Counted from the first letter of the stretch, positions 27,507 through 39,400 are shown. The stretch is 64,000 nt of DNA from Thunnus maccoyii (GCF_910596095.1 NC_056546.1:7563425-7627424), one strand, 5' to 3'. Program-made: numbers and translations. Notes: generated by a model from the sequence alone, not told the origin.

Positions 27507-30500
27507 ATGCCTCACTCCTGCGCTGTGAAGACATGCAGAAATAAAGCAAAGACTGGCACTGCCTTGTCGTTTCACCGCCTGCCAGTGAGGGAACCTGAGC
27601 GGCTCAAACTGTGGCTGTCTGCCTTAAACGTAAATGTAAATACTCCCATTGAGGAGTTAAAGAAATATATTGTCTGCTCAGAGCATTTCGTACCGGAGGA
27701 CTACACCGTTAACGGACAGCTGAAGACCGATAGGATGCACCGTTTTCTGACGCCAACGGCTGTCCCGACCGTTACCTCCTGCACGCTTCAACAAAATGCA
27801 GCGGAGGTAACTTAACTAGCTAGTACTGCTCAAGTTATATTTTATCAACATCACTGTTTAACAAACAGTGATGGAAGAAATATTCAATACAGCAATGTAA
27901 AAATACTCCATTACAAGTAAAAGTCCTGCATGTAAAAGTACTAGCTTGATGTAGTTAAAGTATTGCAGTAAAAGTAGTGGTTTCGTCCCTCTGACTGATA
28001 TATTATTATATATGACATCATTATATTATTAATAGTGAAGCATCAGTGTTAGAGCAGCATGTTACTGTTGTAGCTGCTGGAGGTGGAGCTAGTTTCAACT
28101 ACTTTATATACAGTTAGCTAGTTTAGTTCAGTGGTTCCCAACCTAGGGGTCGGGCCCCTCAAAAGGGTCAGCAGAAAAAAAAGACTAAAAAAGACTTTTT
28201 CTCTAATATTTGATATTTGGTGAACTATTGGATCATTTGAACATTTATTGAAATGAAACCATGTGAGAAGTTTAAAGGGAAAAATCACTATTCGGTGGAG
28301 CTGTTAACAACTCATAGACATCTGAAATGTGACCCCGACTACACACTACTTTTTGTAAGATGTTAACAGCCAAAAAGGTTGGAAACCACTGGTTTCATCT
28401 TTAACAATGTGTTGTATTTTAAAAGCTTTTTATATTATCCATTGTGTCAAATCTTCATCTGAAAAGTAACTAAAGCTGTCAAATAAATGTAGTGGAGTAG
28501 AAAGTACAATATTTCCCTCTGAAATGTAGTGGAGTGCAAGTATAAAGTAGCATCAAAAGTAAAGTACAAGTACCTCAAAATTGTACTTATGTACAGTACT
28601 TGAGTAAATGTACTTAGTTACTTTCCATCACTGATAACAAAGATAGATGATATGGAGATCATCAAGTGATAAACATCTTGGAGAGATGTTTGTCAATGTT
28701 TGTTCAAAATATCAGATAATGTTACATCGGTTGATTTTAATTTTCTTTACACAACCCATAACATAAAAAACATTCTTGATAATGTGCCTTAAGGGGTTTT
28801 GAGACCAATAAATGCACTGAGCAGGACGTCTGACAGTTGAAAAATAAACTTGTCACTACTGTCTTGTGGCCAAACTAAAGAATGACACTGTTTCAAAACA
28901 TATATTTGGCATTTCTGTACTTCAATTTCATGTCATTCATCAGCTGACATATATACGCAGGAAACAATATTTCTACAAACCGCTGATATATCAGTCCGGC
29001 TCTAATGTTGAGACGGCACCATTTTATAGACCAAACGATAAAGCAGTTACTCAAGATGAAAATATGTAGTTGCAGTCCTACTATTCCTGTGATGCACCTC
29101 TATAGCACTGTGTGTAATAGTGATTTAGTGAAGTAACAAGTGAAAGCTTGTCTTGCCTTTAACCTCTGATACATACTGACGGGAGGTTATTTGCAACAGG
29201 ATTCAGAAAACGACAGGACCAAGGATGTGTCATTGGATTCTCATTCCTCTGAAGGTAAGACATGCAGTGTGTGCAGTGCTTTTTCACTGCAAGGCCAGAG
29301 AGAAGGAGAATTATCAGTACTCTTTTTAAAAGGTCATACAGGAAACATAGAGGAAGCGAAACAGAGGGTCCAACACAGGTTGTGGCCACCAGGATACTTT
29401 ATACAGTTCTTCTTTAATGAGTAGATTTGTCTGTTGTCCCAGTTTAGACATGAATGAGAAACTCTGTTAATGAATCATACCAAGGTGGATGGGGGGGGGG
29501 TGTTTTTAGGTTAATGCTGGAAACCTGACCTGCTAAAATACTGACAATGTCCTCTCTATCCTTTAGACAGCCAGTCGGTCTCTGAAGAGCTGCTTCCCTC
29601 ACTGCGGCACTGTGACATTAAGGTGGAGGAAACAGAGATCCACCCACAGGTCAAAGAGGAGCAGGTGGACAAGTGTATCAGTGCAGACATAGAGGCTGAT
29701 ACTTCCAACGATGCTGAAGACAGACATCCTAAATCAGAACCAACCACTGACTGGGAGCTCTTCCCATCCTCCAGTACTGAAACTATGACTGTAAATGATG
29801 ACAAATGGAATGAAAGTGACGGTTCATCATCGCCTCATCGTAGCGTCGAAGTCTTTGTGGAACTGGAACAGCCTCCGAGGCAAGAAAAGTCTTGTCGTTT
29901 TTGTGGTAAAAGTTTTAAGAGAGACTCTTATCTGATCAGGCATGTAGGCAAGAGCCACAAAGGGCACAAGGCCTTCAAATGCTTGGAGTGTAACAAGGAG
30001 TTTGAACAACGTTACCAGCTAGTCCTGCACATAAGAATTCACACAGGTGAAAAACCCTTTAGTTGTGATTACTGTGACAAAACGTTTGTTCAGAACTCAA
30101 GTCGCCTTGCTCACATGAGGGTGCATACCGGGGAAAAACCATATTTTTGTGTTAAGTGTGGGAAAAGTTTTGCCACAAGCAATCATTTTAAATTTTGCAG
30201 AATGCAGAATGAGTGCAAAATCACACCAGAAAAAGAGGATGTGGATGAGAATCACAAAGAGCAGAAGCCCTTTAAATGCTTTGAATGCAACAAGGAGTTT
30301 AATCAAAAGCACCAGCTTGTTCTGCATGCGAGAGTTCACACCGGTGAAAAACCCTTCAGTTGCGACTTCTGTGGCAAGACGTTCACACAGAACTCTAATC
30401 GTATTGTTCACATGAGACAGCATACTGGAGAGAAACCATATTTTTGTAATAAGTGTGGCAAAAGGTTTGCAAGTAGCCATCATCTCAAATTGTGCACAGG

Positions 30501-30672
30501 AACTCAACACAATAGGATAAACAAGTCATTTCGTTGCATAACTTGTGGTAGAACCTTTCACACAGATTCAGACCTGAAGGTGCATGTGGAGGTTCATGAG
30601 TCATGGAAACGGCACATCAGTGAGAAACTGCAAGGACAGGAGTTAGAAGAAAAAAACTTAAAGCATGTCTGA
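27507..30672 (+). CDS. THAP domain plus C2H2 zinc-finger protein, 486 aa
   Basis: Exons: 27507-27806, 29200-29254 and 29567-30672. All boundaries are GT/AG (phases 0 and 1). Residues 1-90 form a THAP zinc-binding DNA domain: the C2CH ligands are C5, C10, C57 and H60, with W36, a conserved proline (P26) and the closing AVPTV (85-89). An acidic linker with two sumoylation-type sites (IKVE and VKEE, about residues 137-151) follows. Eight fingers come next, near 228-249, 257-277, 285-305, 313-329, 356-376, 384-404, 412-428 and 442-462, joined in part by HTGEKP linkers. Fingers 4 and 7 lack the normal C-terminal half and look C2HC-like. Fingers 2-4 are duplicated as 5-7. THAP domains are related to P-element transposase DNA-binding domains, so the product is probably a nuclear DNA-binding regulator. 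I cannot assign an orthologue. Confidence 0.88.
27866..28633. mobile_element. hAT-type MITE in intron 1 of the THAP gene
   Basis: Ends are CAGTGATGGAA and TTCCATCACTG, exact inverted repeats. The flanking octamers are ttaacaaa and ataacaaa, a 7-of-8 match to an 8-bp target duplication, as expected for hAT. The interior is rich in 'agtacttttact'-like words and has no ORF. It contains a second, nested hAT-type MITE at 28129-28391. Confidence 0.85.
28129..28391. mobile_element. Nested hAT-type MITE
   Basis: Ends are CAGTGGTTCCCAACCT and AGGTTGGAAACCACTG, inverted repeats with one difference. The left interior reads 'aggggtcgggcccc', a very common fish and vertebrate hAT MITE signature. Flanking octamers gtttagtt and gtttcatc match only in part. 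It lies inside the 27866-28633 element and so was inserted later. Confidence 0.8.
28634..29199 (+). other. Rest of THAP gene intron 1
   Basis: Runs to the TTGCAACAG acceptor of exon 2. No further element was recognised. Confidence 0.65.
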
Positions 30673-30729
30673 GAGAACATCAGTCTGTGATACCATGGAC
30701 TGCTTCCAGCATCAGTGATATCACAGATA

Positions 30730-30735
30730 AATAAA
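30730..30735 (+). terminator. THAP-zinc-finger gene polyadenylation signal
   Basis: AATAAA 58 bp after the stop codon, giving a very short 3' UTR. A second cluster of AATAAA-like words near 31245-31255 could serve a longer form. Confidence 0.5.
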
Positions 30736-30739
30736 GAAA

Positions 30740-31429
30740 ATATTAACAAGCTGGAGGTGAGAAATTATGTTGAATATTAAAACATAAAATGTGCCCAAAA
30801 GCAAAGTGGCCTTTTGTGCCTTTCTTATACAAGTTTAAAACCTCTTCACAATTTTTAACAAACACAAATCAGTGTTTGAGAGGTTTGTCAGGCCATGGGT
30901 GCACTAAAAAGCTTCAGTGTGGTCAGTATGTTTCACTACATATGTGCACATCATGACATGGTTCCAAACCTTTAATTTTTGCTTGTTCTGTTGCACACAA
31001 GCAACAATGGTTGCCATCTGAGGAGCGGAGGTTCTCTGAAGTCCCTCTCCCAAAGTTACTTCCATTCTTTGCCTTATACATGTAGGGTTCTTCCTTGTCT
31101 TCTTAGAGCAGTGTGTCTTGAACAGTGCAACTTGGAAAGAAACCAAGCAGTATTCCCATTGTTCTCATTCGTAAGAGTTGTTGTCAAAGTTTGACAGTGT
31201 CTCAAAGTTGTTGTGGATGTTTTCAGTTTCTTACTTTGTTCATAAAATAAATAAAACAACCAATTATTGAAAATAAGGAAAATAAAATGTGCAAATTCTT
31301 TTCAAAATCTTTGACCTGGTCACTTTTGTTTTTTTATACAGTTGCTAAGTATGTAAATTATCCGCTAAACCTTATTAATATCTATAACTAGAATGTACAT
31401 TTTCTGAAGAAAATGCGTGTGACTGCTGC
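30740..31429. other. Intergenic, nothing recognised
   Basis: AT-rich, with short frames on both strands but no support for any as a gene. Confidence 0.5.
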
Positions 31430-32040
31430 TAGCTGATTAGACTGATAGCTGCTGCTCCTGTAGCATTTTTTAAAATCTTGTAGCGCCACCTACAGGTGAA
31501 ATTATATCCAACGCTACAGACTTGTTCAGCATCTCCATCTGTAATACTCTGCTGAATTTGGTTGCCATGGAATATTACACTTAAGAGATATGGCAGTGGG
31601 GTTATCGGTGCCTTCAATATGTCGTGCACATTCTCATGAAGAACTTCTGTACCAAGTTTAATTTTATTAAAGACAACAGAATTGTACAAATATAGTTATA
31701 AGGTTACAGTAGTGCCTCCTGTGGGTATAATTGTATGAAATGTTATACACTTGTGTAATGTGGCTGAATGTACAACATTCCCAGATTTGGTTGCGATCAA
31801 ATGTAGCATTGAAGAGTTATGGCCTGTTAGGTGCATCACGTCTTCAAAAGTTTGGTAACCAGTTACAGACCAACGGTAAGTGATACCCAGAAACGAACTC
31901 ATAAATTTTGTTCAGGATCATCTAATTATGATATATGCCATGTTTGATGAAGATTAGATTGAATATGATATGCCAGAAGAAAACGTGTTTATCAGAAAAT
32001 CCAAAACGGCGGAAAAATTTTCCCGGCGCAAATGGGCGTG
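31430..32040. repeat. Dispersed fish repeat ('tagcgccacc' family)
   Basis: Contains 'ttgtagcgccacctacaggt', 'ttggttgccatgg' and, near the right end, 'aaatccaaaacggcgg' with 'aaatgggcgtggcc'. These are characteristic words of a widespread fish DNA-transposon-like repeat. No coding capacity. The ends are not resolved. Confidence 0.5.
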
Positions 32041-32202
32041 GCCAAGTTGGAGACTTCAAAGAATGTGAACAGGAAGTGATTATAAATACGACAAACGGAG
32101 TGACATTAGCATGCAGGCTACTAGTGTTACACCTTACTGAATGGAGACAAAGTAAACAAACTTCTGTAGCTACGAGTTATACAAGCTACAAGCATACAAA
32201 CC

Positions 32203-32224
32203 CACACACACACACACACACACA
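32203..32224 (+). repeat. CA dinucleotide repeat
   Basis: Eleven CA units, intergenic. Confidence 0.85.
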
Positions 32225-32240
32225 GGAAAATTAATGAGCT

Positions 32241-33180
32241 CTCATTCATAATTTAGGATAGAGAGAGTCATATTCATCCTTGGATGGTTTATTGACTGAC
32301 TTAATTTATTTGTGTGGAATAAATTGGAGGTAAATATTGGCTCCCTCTGCACAGCACTCTGGGAGAAATGATCCCACCAACAGCAGGGCCACTGATTGGC
32401 TACTTCATCTGTGGATATCAATAATAAATGTGAATTTTGTAAAAATTAAGAAGAAAACATCTGTTTTTTTCCATTTAAGTGTACATCAGGATTCTGGGGG
32501 AAAAAATGAAGAGTATTTTGACACTCAAAGCAAGCATTTAATTAAGCTGGAAGCCAAGGATATAATAATATACTATGCAAAAAACCCAGAAAGTTCAACG
32601 GACTGTCAATTTATTAATTTTACGAGGGGAAATTTCACATCCATAAATCCAACTTCTCGAGGCCTGGTCTAGTGTTTGAACTTTTCATGATTGAATTTAC
32701 CCCATGTCCTGTTACCATGTTGAATGTATCAACCAATTATAAATGAAGTTGTGCTGTTATCTTTATTTCATTATGATGCCTAAGTGTCTTCTGTTATTGT
32801 CTAAATGTCACACATGTAAGTAATGGTTTCTATAAATAAAGAGATTAAATAAAAACGATACAGTCTGTGCTTCTCAATCTGCCACGATATCCAAAAACAG
32901 AGCTGTAGACTATTTAAAAGTGATCCGTTTTAATAATATAGACTGTATTGAACAAAATAACCATAATGAAAGCAGGTAAAACCATTTATAATCCGCCTCA
33001 GATTATAAATGGTAATACCTATAGTCGCCCAGCAGATGTCGCCATTTTGAACCACTTTCAATGCGGTTGTTTCATATTACATTGAAGATCGTCTATTATA
33101 AAGAAGAGCCACTCTGCGACCTGCAAAGTGGGCCTCTGGGCGTAAATCCAACTGCTCTTCGCGACTAGTAATTACGGTAC
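32241..33180. other. Intergenic, nothing recognised
   Basis: AT-rich sequence. A palindromic-looking stretch occurs near 32980-33020 ('accatttataatccg' with 'cagattataaatggt', a 10-12 bp hairpin). No gene was recognised. Confidence 0.5.
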
Positions 33181-33320
33181 CTTGAAACGGCACATAGTGA
33201 GAGCTCTCAATATTTTACATATCTCAGTGCTTACCGTGAATGATGTTGAAAGATGCAGGGGAGCAAGACTGCACCACTGATACACAAGAAGTGACGGGAA
33301 GGTGAAGTGAATGATTGCAG
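33181..33320 (+). promoter_or_regulatory. Candidate aftph promoter and noncoding first exon
   Basis: The coding sequence of aftph begins right after an acceptor at 36383, so at least one upstream noncoding exon must exist. The best candidate ends at 33320, where 'gattgcag' is followed by a good donor, GTAAAT, in a stretch with more CpG than its surroundings. This is inference: no transcript evidence is available and other sites could serve. Confidence 0.3.
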
Positions 33321-34235
33321 GTAAATTTAAAAAAAACGGGTAATTAGTATTTCTAGCGAGCTGTTAGCCTCATTTAAATAGGGTGTCAACGCTATTGACG
33401 GTTAGCTTGGCGTTAGACACTAGGCTAGCTAACGGCGGTGATGTCAGCTAATCAGTTGCTGTGTTGTAACCGATCTCTTCATACATCCGTGGTTGTAACA
33501 GGATAGCGGAATTAGGGACGTCGGTTTTGCATCTCTTATTTACGGTAAAAGTTAAATTGGTTTATCCCTAAATATCTAGCTTCATGTTAACTGTCACCTC
33601 GTCAGAGTGAGTTTACAGTTCATGTTTACATGGCTTCACATTCAGTTGTTCATGTCCTGGTATTTTTATATGACACCTGTCTGTCTAAAGATACAGAAAC
33701 AGGAGAAAATGGCAGGACGTCAGTTGTTGTGTTTGCTTTACTGACCATTCACAAAACCAAAGAATATTGATAATATGTCGCCTTAAAAATAACTGAAGAA
33801 TTGTCATGTTTATTTCTTGTATTTTTTTTCACACAAGGGAGTAGATGTTGTGTGTTTGTGTTGAAGGTTTTGATGCAGACACTAATCCATGATCCTGGCT
33901 TCTTCTTCATGTTCAGGATTTGGTTTGAACTGTTCATCCTAAGTAGCACAAAGCTGCGGATAGTGTTTCCTGTATCGGTTTCCTGACTGGGGCCAATACT
34001 GGACACTTTTTCTTTCCACTCCAGGTTCACATCAGCACCAGAAGGGGAGTCACAGAGTTGATAAAATCTCAATTAGATATTAACATTTGACAGATTAGGT
34101 TTAAGAGACACAAAAGAGGATATGTAAAAGGTTGAGCTTGTGCAATAGATTCATGAAGTTCAGATTTTTTTATACTCTACTTTGAGGAACAATCATCTGT
34201 GTTGGTTCCTCTATTTTTTAACAAAGTTTGCTATA
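33321..34235. other. Probable aftph 5' intron, left part
   Basis: No repeat or gene was recognised. It would be intronic if the first exon lies at about 33.3 kb. Confidence 0.4.
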
Positions 34236-35165
34236 CAGTTGGGTCTAAAAGTCTGAGACTACTAGTCAAGATACTCTATTTTGCATTTGTTTCAAATGTA
34301 ATACTATTTTTTTCATTACAAATGATAATATCAGCTTAACAGTTTGAGTGAAAAGTTGAATCTTTGAAAAATGTACATGAATTTCAGAATATCCTTGGTA
34401 TGTCCCCCTGTTGCTTTAATGACAGCATGCATTCGAGCTGGCATGGACTCCACCTACATAAACCCTTCTGTTGCTGCCATAAATCTCAAACTTGGATTCA
34501 TCAGTAAATATTCACTGTGAAATGCTGGTATTTCTTAGAAGTGGTTTAGAGACTGCTACTCGTCCTCTGAGACCATTACAAGACAGCCTTCTTTTGACTT
34601 TTGCTGATTGAAGTCTTGCTTTCTTTATATAGAAAATTCTGCATCTGTAATGAAGTTGCTTTTCTATTTCTCAGAGAAGTAAGTTTGATTTATTGATCTT
34701 CTGATGATGTGGATTCAAGCCATGATTTGATGCTGAGAAAGCCCCTCTTTGCTTAGAAAAACAATTTGACTTCTGACACTTTCACATTAGTTCTGATGCC
34801 GTGTTTCCAACTATCACAATGCTACTTAGTGAGCAATGATCTGTTGGAAACTTGACGCACAGCCATATTTAAGTAGATCAAATCCACCTGAGTGTCATCT
34901 GAATGATTCAATGGAAGGGATACAACTAAAGGAAATCTGACCTTTTGTACAAAGGAGTTAAGTTGGTTAATACCAAAAGTTTGCTTAAATTTGATTGCTG
35001 ACTTAGAAATAGTTGAAGAATCTTAAATATTTCTTCCTCACTTTACATGTCATAACTTCTTCTGTTTTTGAATGTTTCTGAATACTCAAACTTTCTAATT
35101 ATTTCCAGGTTTGTGTGAAAATATTAGAGATTTTCAATGTGGTCCCAGACTTTTGGACCACACTG
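34236..35165 (-). mobile_element. Tc1-like transposon, internally deleted
   Basis: The ends CAGTTGGGTCTAAAAGTCTG and, inverted, CAGTGTGGTCCAAAAGTCTG are bordered by TA on both sides, the Tc1/mariner target. The minus strand carries transposase pieces. DESKFEIYGSNRRVYV, which includes the second aspartate of the DDE triad, lies near 34463-34510. It runs almost directly into the normal C-terminal end SMPARMHAVIKATGGHTK, with the C-terminal catalytic part deleted. It is inactive, about 930 bp where an intact Tc1 is about 1.6 kb. Confidence 0.85.
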
Positions 35166-35308
35166 TATATTTCAAAATTTGTAACCTGCAAATCTTACCA
35201 GTCTTGCTATTTCAAGAATCGTCACTTTTTGTTTGCTGCAGTATATCCATTATACTGTATAATAATCATGATACTTTAGTTTATTTGTATAGCACTCACC
35301 AAAAGTAG

Positions 35309-35663
35309 GGCTGTAACCAATGATTATTTTCATTGTTGAATAATCTGTTGATTATTTTCTCAATTAATCGATTGGTTGTTTGGTCTGTAAAATGTCAGAA
35401 AATGGTGAAAAATGTTAATCACTGTTTCCCAAAGCCCAAGATACAACCTCAAATGTCATGTTTTGTACCGACCAACAGTCCGAAACCTGAAGATATTCAG
35501 TTCACTGTCACAGAAGACTAAAGAAACCAGAAAATATTCACATTTAAGAAACAGGAACCAGAGAGTTTTAGTTTTTTTGTTAAAAAAATGACTCAAAATG
35601 ATTAATTGATTATCAAAATAGCTGGAAATTATTTTTCTGTCTATTGACTAATCGTTGCTGCTC
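35309..35663. mobile_element. hAT-like MITE
   Basis: The left end 'gggctgtaaccaatgattat' and the right end 'gactaatcgttgctgctct' are inverted repeats of a very common fish MITE. The interior has 'cccaaagcccaagatacaac', 'aagatattcag' and 'cacatttaagaaac'. A truncated copy of the same family is at 60840-61045. It interrupts another repeat: 'tttatttgtatagcac' on the left (35280) and 'acaaagtgcttcacg' on the right (35681). Confidence 0.65.
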
Positions 35664-36130
35664 TAATCAAAATCAACATTACAAAGTGCTTCACGTAAAA
35701 AAGGGAAAACAGCAAAACAGAACATCAGTAAAACATGTCATATTAACTAATACTACTACATATTACTATCAAATCTAAGATGCAGAGTATGTAAAACAAA
35801 AAGAATTTTACAAAAGAGTGATTTGGTAAGCCTGAAATCAAGCAAGCCATTTCAGAGCTGAGGTGAACTATGGGAAGTTTTTGTTTTCATTTTCATGCTC
35901 TTCTGTCTACTATTTAGAACATCCTTTAACCTAGTTACACAGATAACAGACAGATGGTTCATGTCCAAAGACCTCAGGCTGCATTCACGTTGGTAGGGGG
36001 GAGAATAACTCTGGAATGTGATCTAGTGCCAGTATATTTAGTGCCTTAAAGGTAATGAATAAAATCTGAAGACCAAACCTAAAACAAATAGGCAGCCAAA
36101 GAAAGGTTGTTAAAAGTGGAGTAATATTAC
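35664..36130. repeat. Unclassified dispersed repeat
   Basis: 'acaaagtgcttcacg' at 35681 and 'gtgccttaaaggtaatgaat' with 'aggcagccaaagaaagg' at 36040-36105 are the start and later part of the same family seen around 22.8 and 24.8 kb. No coding capacity. Confidence 0.4.
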
Positions 36131-36383
36131 AAACAATCACTTTGGTGTTCTCAATGTCTGATATGCTGTGTCATTTCACTGCTCCAGTTTTCACTGTTGG
36201 CATTTTTTTTCCAGGCTAGTTCTTCTAACAGTTAAGACAAAAGCAAAATTCATTCTTGCAGTCTTGCCGTGGTGTTTTAGAAAAGATTGATGCCGTTGTG
36301 CGATCATCAGACCACTAAAACAGTTTCAAAATGTTCGTCTCCCACTTCTCATTAACTTTGTTCTGTTCACTTTCCTCTTCCAG
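36131..36383 (+). other. aftph intron end
   Basis: A T-rich tract leads to the acceptor 'ctcttccag' at 36383, just before the first coding exon. Confidence 0.6.
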
Positions 36384-36418
36384 GTGCATGAAGCCTTCAA
36401 GTCCTGCCAGGAGAACCC

Positions 36419-39400
36419 ATGGAGTCAGACATCATGCCCTTGCACTCGTCATCCCCTCCTCCTCTGGATGATGATGATGGGGAGGTGGGATCAGAGGAAG
36501 ACGAGTTTGGGGAGTTTGGTGGATTCTCTGATGGGGTGTCCTGCTCCCCTCCTGGCTTCGCTGATTCTACTGAGCCACCGTCCCGCCTCAGACAGCCTTC
36601 ACCAACCATAAAAGCAGCCACCCGTCAACCCAACTGCAGCTTTAACCACCCAGCCGAACAATCCCAGCCCACATCCACTGGTAACTCAGGGTCCAGCAGG
36701 GGCCAGGTAGAAGCGGAAGGGCTGCATAATAACACTGAATCATCTTTTCATCTCACAAACGGTTACGCAGAAAGAAACCACAACTCTGGGACCCACGCTG
36801 CTTCCATATCAGGTGCTTGCTCTCCGAAGGAGGAAACAGGGTTTGCTGATTTCACTGTGTTTACAGAGCAGGCAGCACACCCTTGGTGCTGTGGCTTCTC
36901 TCCTATGGGCAGTACAGAGCAGTGGGGTGGCGGATTGGGAGGGACGAACAGTTTGGGTGAAAAACCCTGTGATCCAGGACAAGGGATTATCATGGACTCT
37001 GAGCCCAGATCTCATTGTGCATATAAGGCTAGAGAAAATGGCTGCACCAAGGTCAAGCACTGTGAGAAAAGAGATGCAGCCCTCGTGCAATCATCTCAGG
37101 ACCACCGTCAGTCTCAGGAAGCTGCAACAGCTTTTGATTATCCATCTCATTCTGGGGATGAGGAGCTAGGCAAGACAGCAGACAGCCAGAGGGAAAGGAG
37201 GCATCAGTTAACTTCAGAGTTGCAGGATTATAGAGAGTCAGAGGAAGACGGAGAAGATCGAGAGAACAGTGTTTCTACTGTCCCCCAAACAGTCAGTGAG
37301 TATGAGTCTGCTGCAGAGGACCTGGGATCCTTCTGTGATGATGTTTCATTTGAGTGTCCTTCTGAGGACTTGGAGCCAAATGTTTCATCTCTTGCTTCAC
37401 CGGAGGATCAGACTGACTGGGACCAGACTGATGTCGAAGAAGAAGAACTGGGAGACTACAGGCATTCTCACTCTTTTGTCAATCTCAGACCGTCACAGTC
37501 AGAAGCAGAGAAGGGTTTTCATTACTGCGACCAATCTGCGACTCAGGAAACTTCTGCTACCTCCAACCAGTCACGTGCAACGTATACAGACGGTGAATTT
37601 GCAGACTTCAAAGACGGCAGTTCCGAGCATCAAAGTGATAGTGATCATGCCCAAACAGTCGATGCAGGGGTGCTGAGTCTAGGGAGCCTCCCGCCGAGTG
37701 ACAGCTTTGCAGATTTCTGCTCAGCACCCACACAGGAGGATGGAGATGGGTCATGGGCGGAGTTCAAGGAGCAGAAGGCTCCTGAGGACGGGAAAACGTG
37801 GACACAGTTTAGAGAACAAGTCAGCAGCCTGCAGACAGATGGAGACACTGAGGACAGGATGGGACAAGACGAGGGTTTCAAGAGGAAGAGCTGTCAGGTG
37901 GGAGAAGCTTCCCTGAAAAAATGTTTGGATTTGTTGGTGTTGCTGTCAATGATATTAATATCATTAATAATGCTTCACAGCCAATAAAACAAACCCTTTT
38001 TCTATTTTTTCCTGTCTAGGCTTCACTGTCCTGTCGTGTCCAGCAGCTCCTCCAGGCCAGTTTCCCAGAGGTTGTGGTCCCAGCTGTGGAGGGTGAGGAG
38101 GAGGTGTCCAGCCTCGGGGCTTTGCTTCAACCACATCTCCCTGAGAGTGATGGAGAGAAGATACCAGAGCCGTGTCCCAGAGCTCAGTGGTGAGGATAAC
38201 CCTCTGAATTATGTTAGGATGGTGGTGATAGTGGCAGATATGTTAACAGTCTCACAGGTTCCTCTTAAAATAATGCATTAGAGTAAAAATGGTGCCATCA
38301 CAGATATTCAGATTTACAGTCTCTAAACTAGCATAGATATTAATACTGTCTGAATACACAATAATGCTGATTTTCAATTTTCTTACCATTGCCCAGGGCT
38401 CAGCTGGGTTTGCGGTGGCCTTACCAGGATGTCCATAGTGCGATTGGCCTCAAGTTTCAGTGGGGTGGCTCCCATACTAACAGGACTCTGCTCAGGTGCC
38501 TTGGTGTGGACACAAGGAACGTTGTGAGTTTTGCAAAATAGTAACAGCCAGTAACAGTTGAGCACTGATCCAAACAAGATCTGCGCTAGTAATTGAGTAA
38601 ACAAGTTGAAAAATACTATATTAAGCCTAAAAGGACTGTCACCCATAGTGAGTCTGAGGACAGATCAATGCAATTGATCTGCAGTATATGCTGAAGTAAA
38701 ATATAAAATCCAAGCTGTCACACTCTGTTGGTTGTTTGTAACATTGAGCTCATTATACTGCTGGAGCAGCCAGGTTTTACACTTTGAGCCCTACTACACA
38801 CCAAATGCAGAAAATGTAAGGTCAGTTTTATTTTAAGACCTTTTAAGGTTTTTATTTGATGTCTTTGCTCTCTGAAAGGTGTTCATTGGCATGAAGAAGC
38901 AGCCAGTGGCTGTGCCTGCTTTTGCATCCAGCCTGGTGAGTCAACTGTGGGAAATGTGACCTAAATAATTCTGTTTTTAGTGTGAAGAAGCATTGTAACT
39001 GTTGTAAGTTGAGTAGTGTGAGTGGTGTGTCATAGAAGACGAAATGTATTAATGGTGTGAATACAGCACAAGTCATGAAAGTTTCAATACTGTAAAAAGA
39101 TACTGGGTTTTGTCACTTTTATATTTGCACTGTTGCTCTGTCCAGAATCTATATTAAGTGTCTCCACTGCTCTAACAGTAGATATATTTCAAAGCTTGCT
39201 TTTTTTATTTCCCATCCACATCCTTTTATCATTCATCAGGGAATGCTAGAGCCCACCAAAGACTCTGTGCCAGCTGTCTGTTCTCCAAGACACACAGTGG
39301 TCACAGCACAAGCACCTCCAGGGCCACCGGACAAACCGGACCCCTCAACAGAATCAATGCAGGTATTTGAAACTGAGAGGAACTATGTGGGAATCTACAA

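Noticed and set aside
36813-37169. 118-codon frame overlapping aftph
   Set aside because: Out-of-frame shadow inside the long aftph coding exon; the aftph frame has the conserved motifs.
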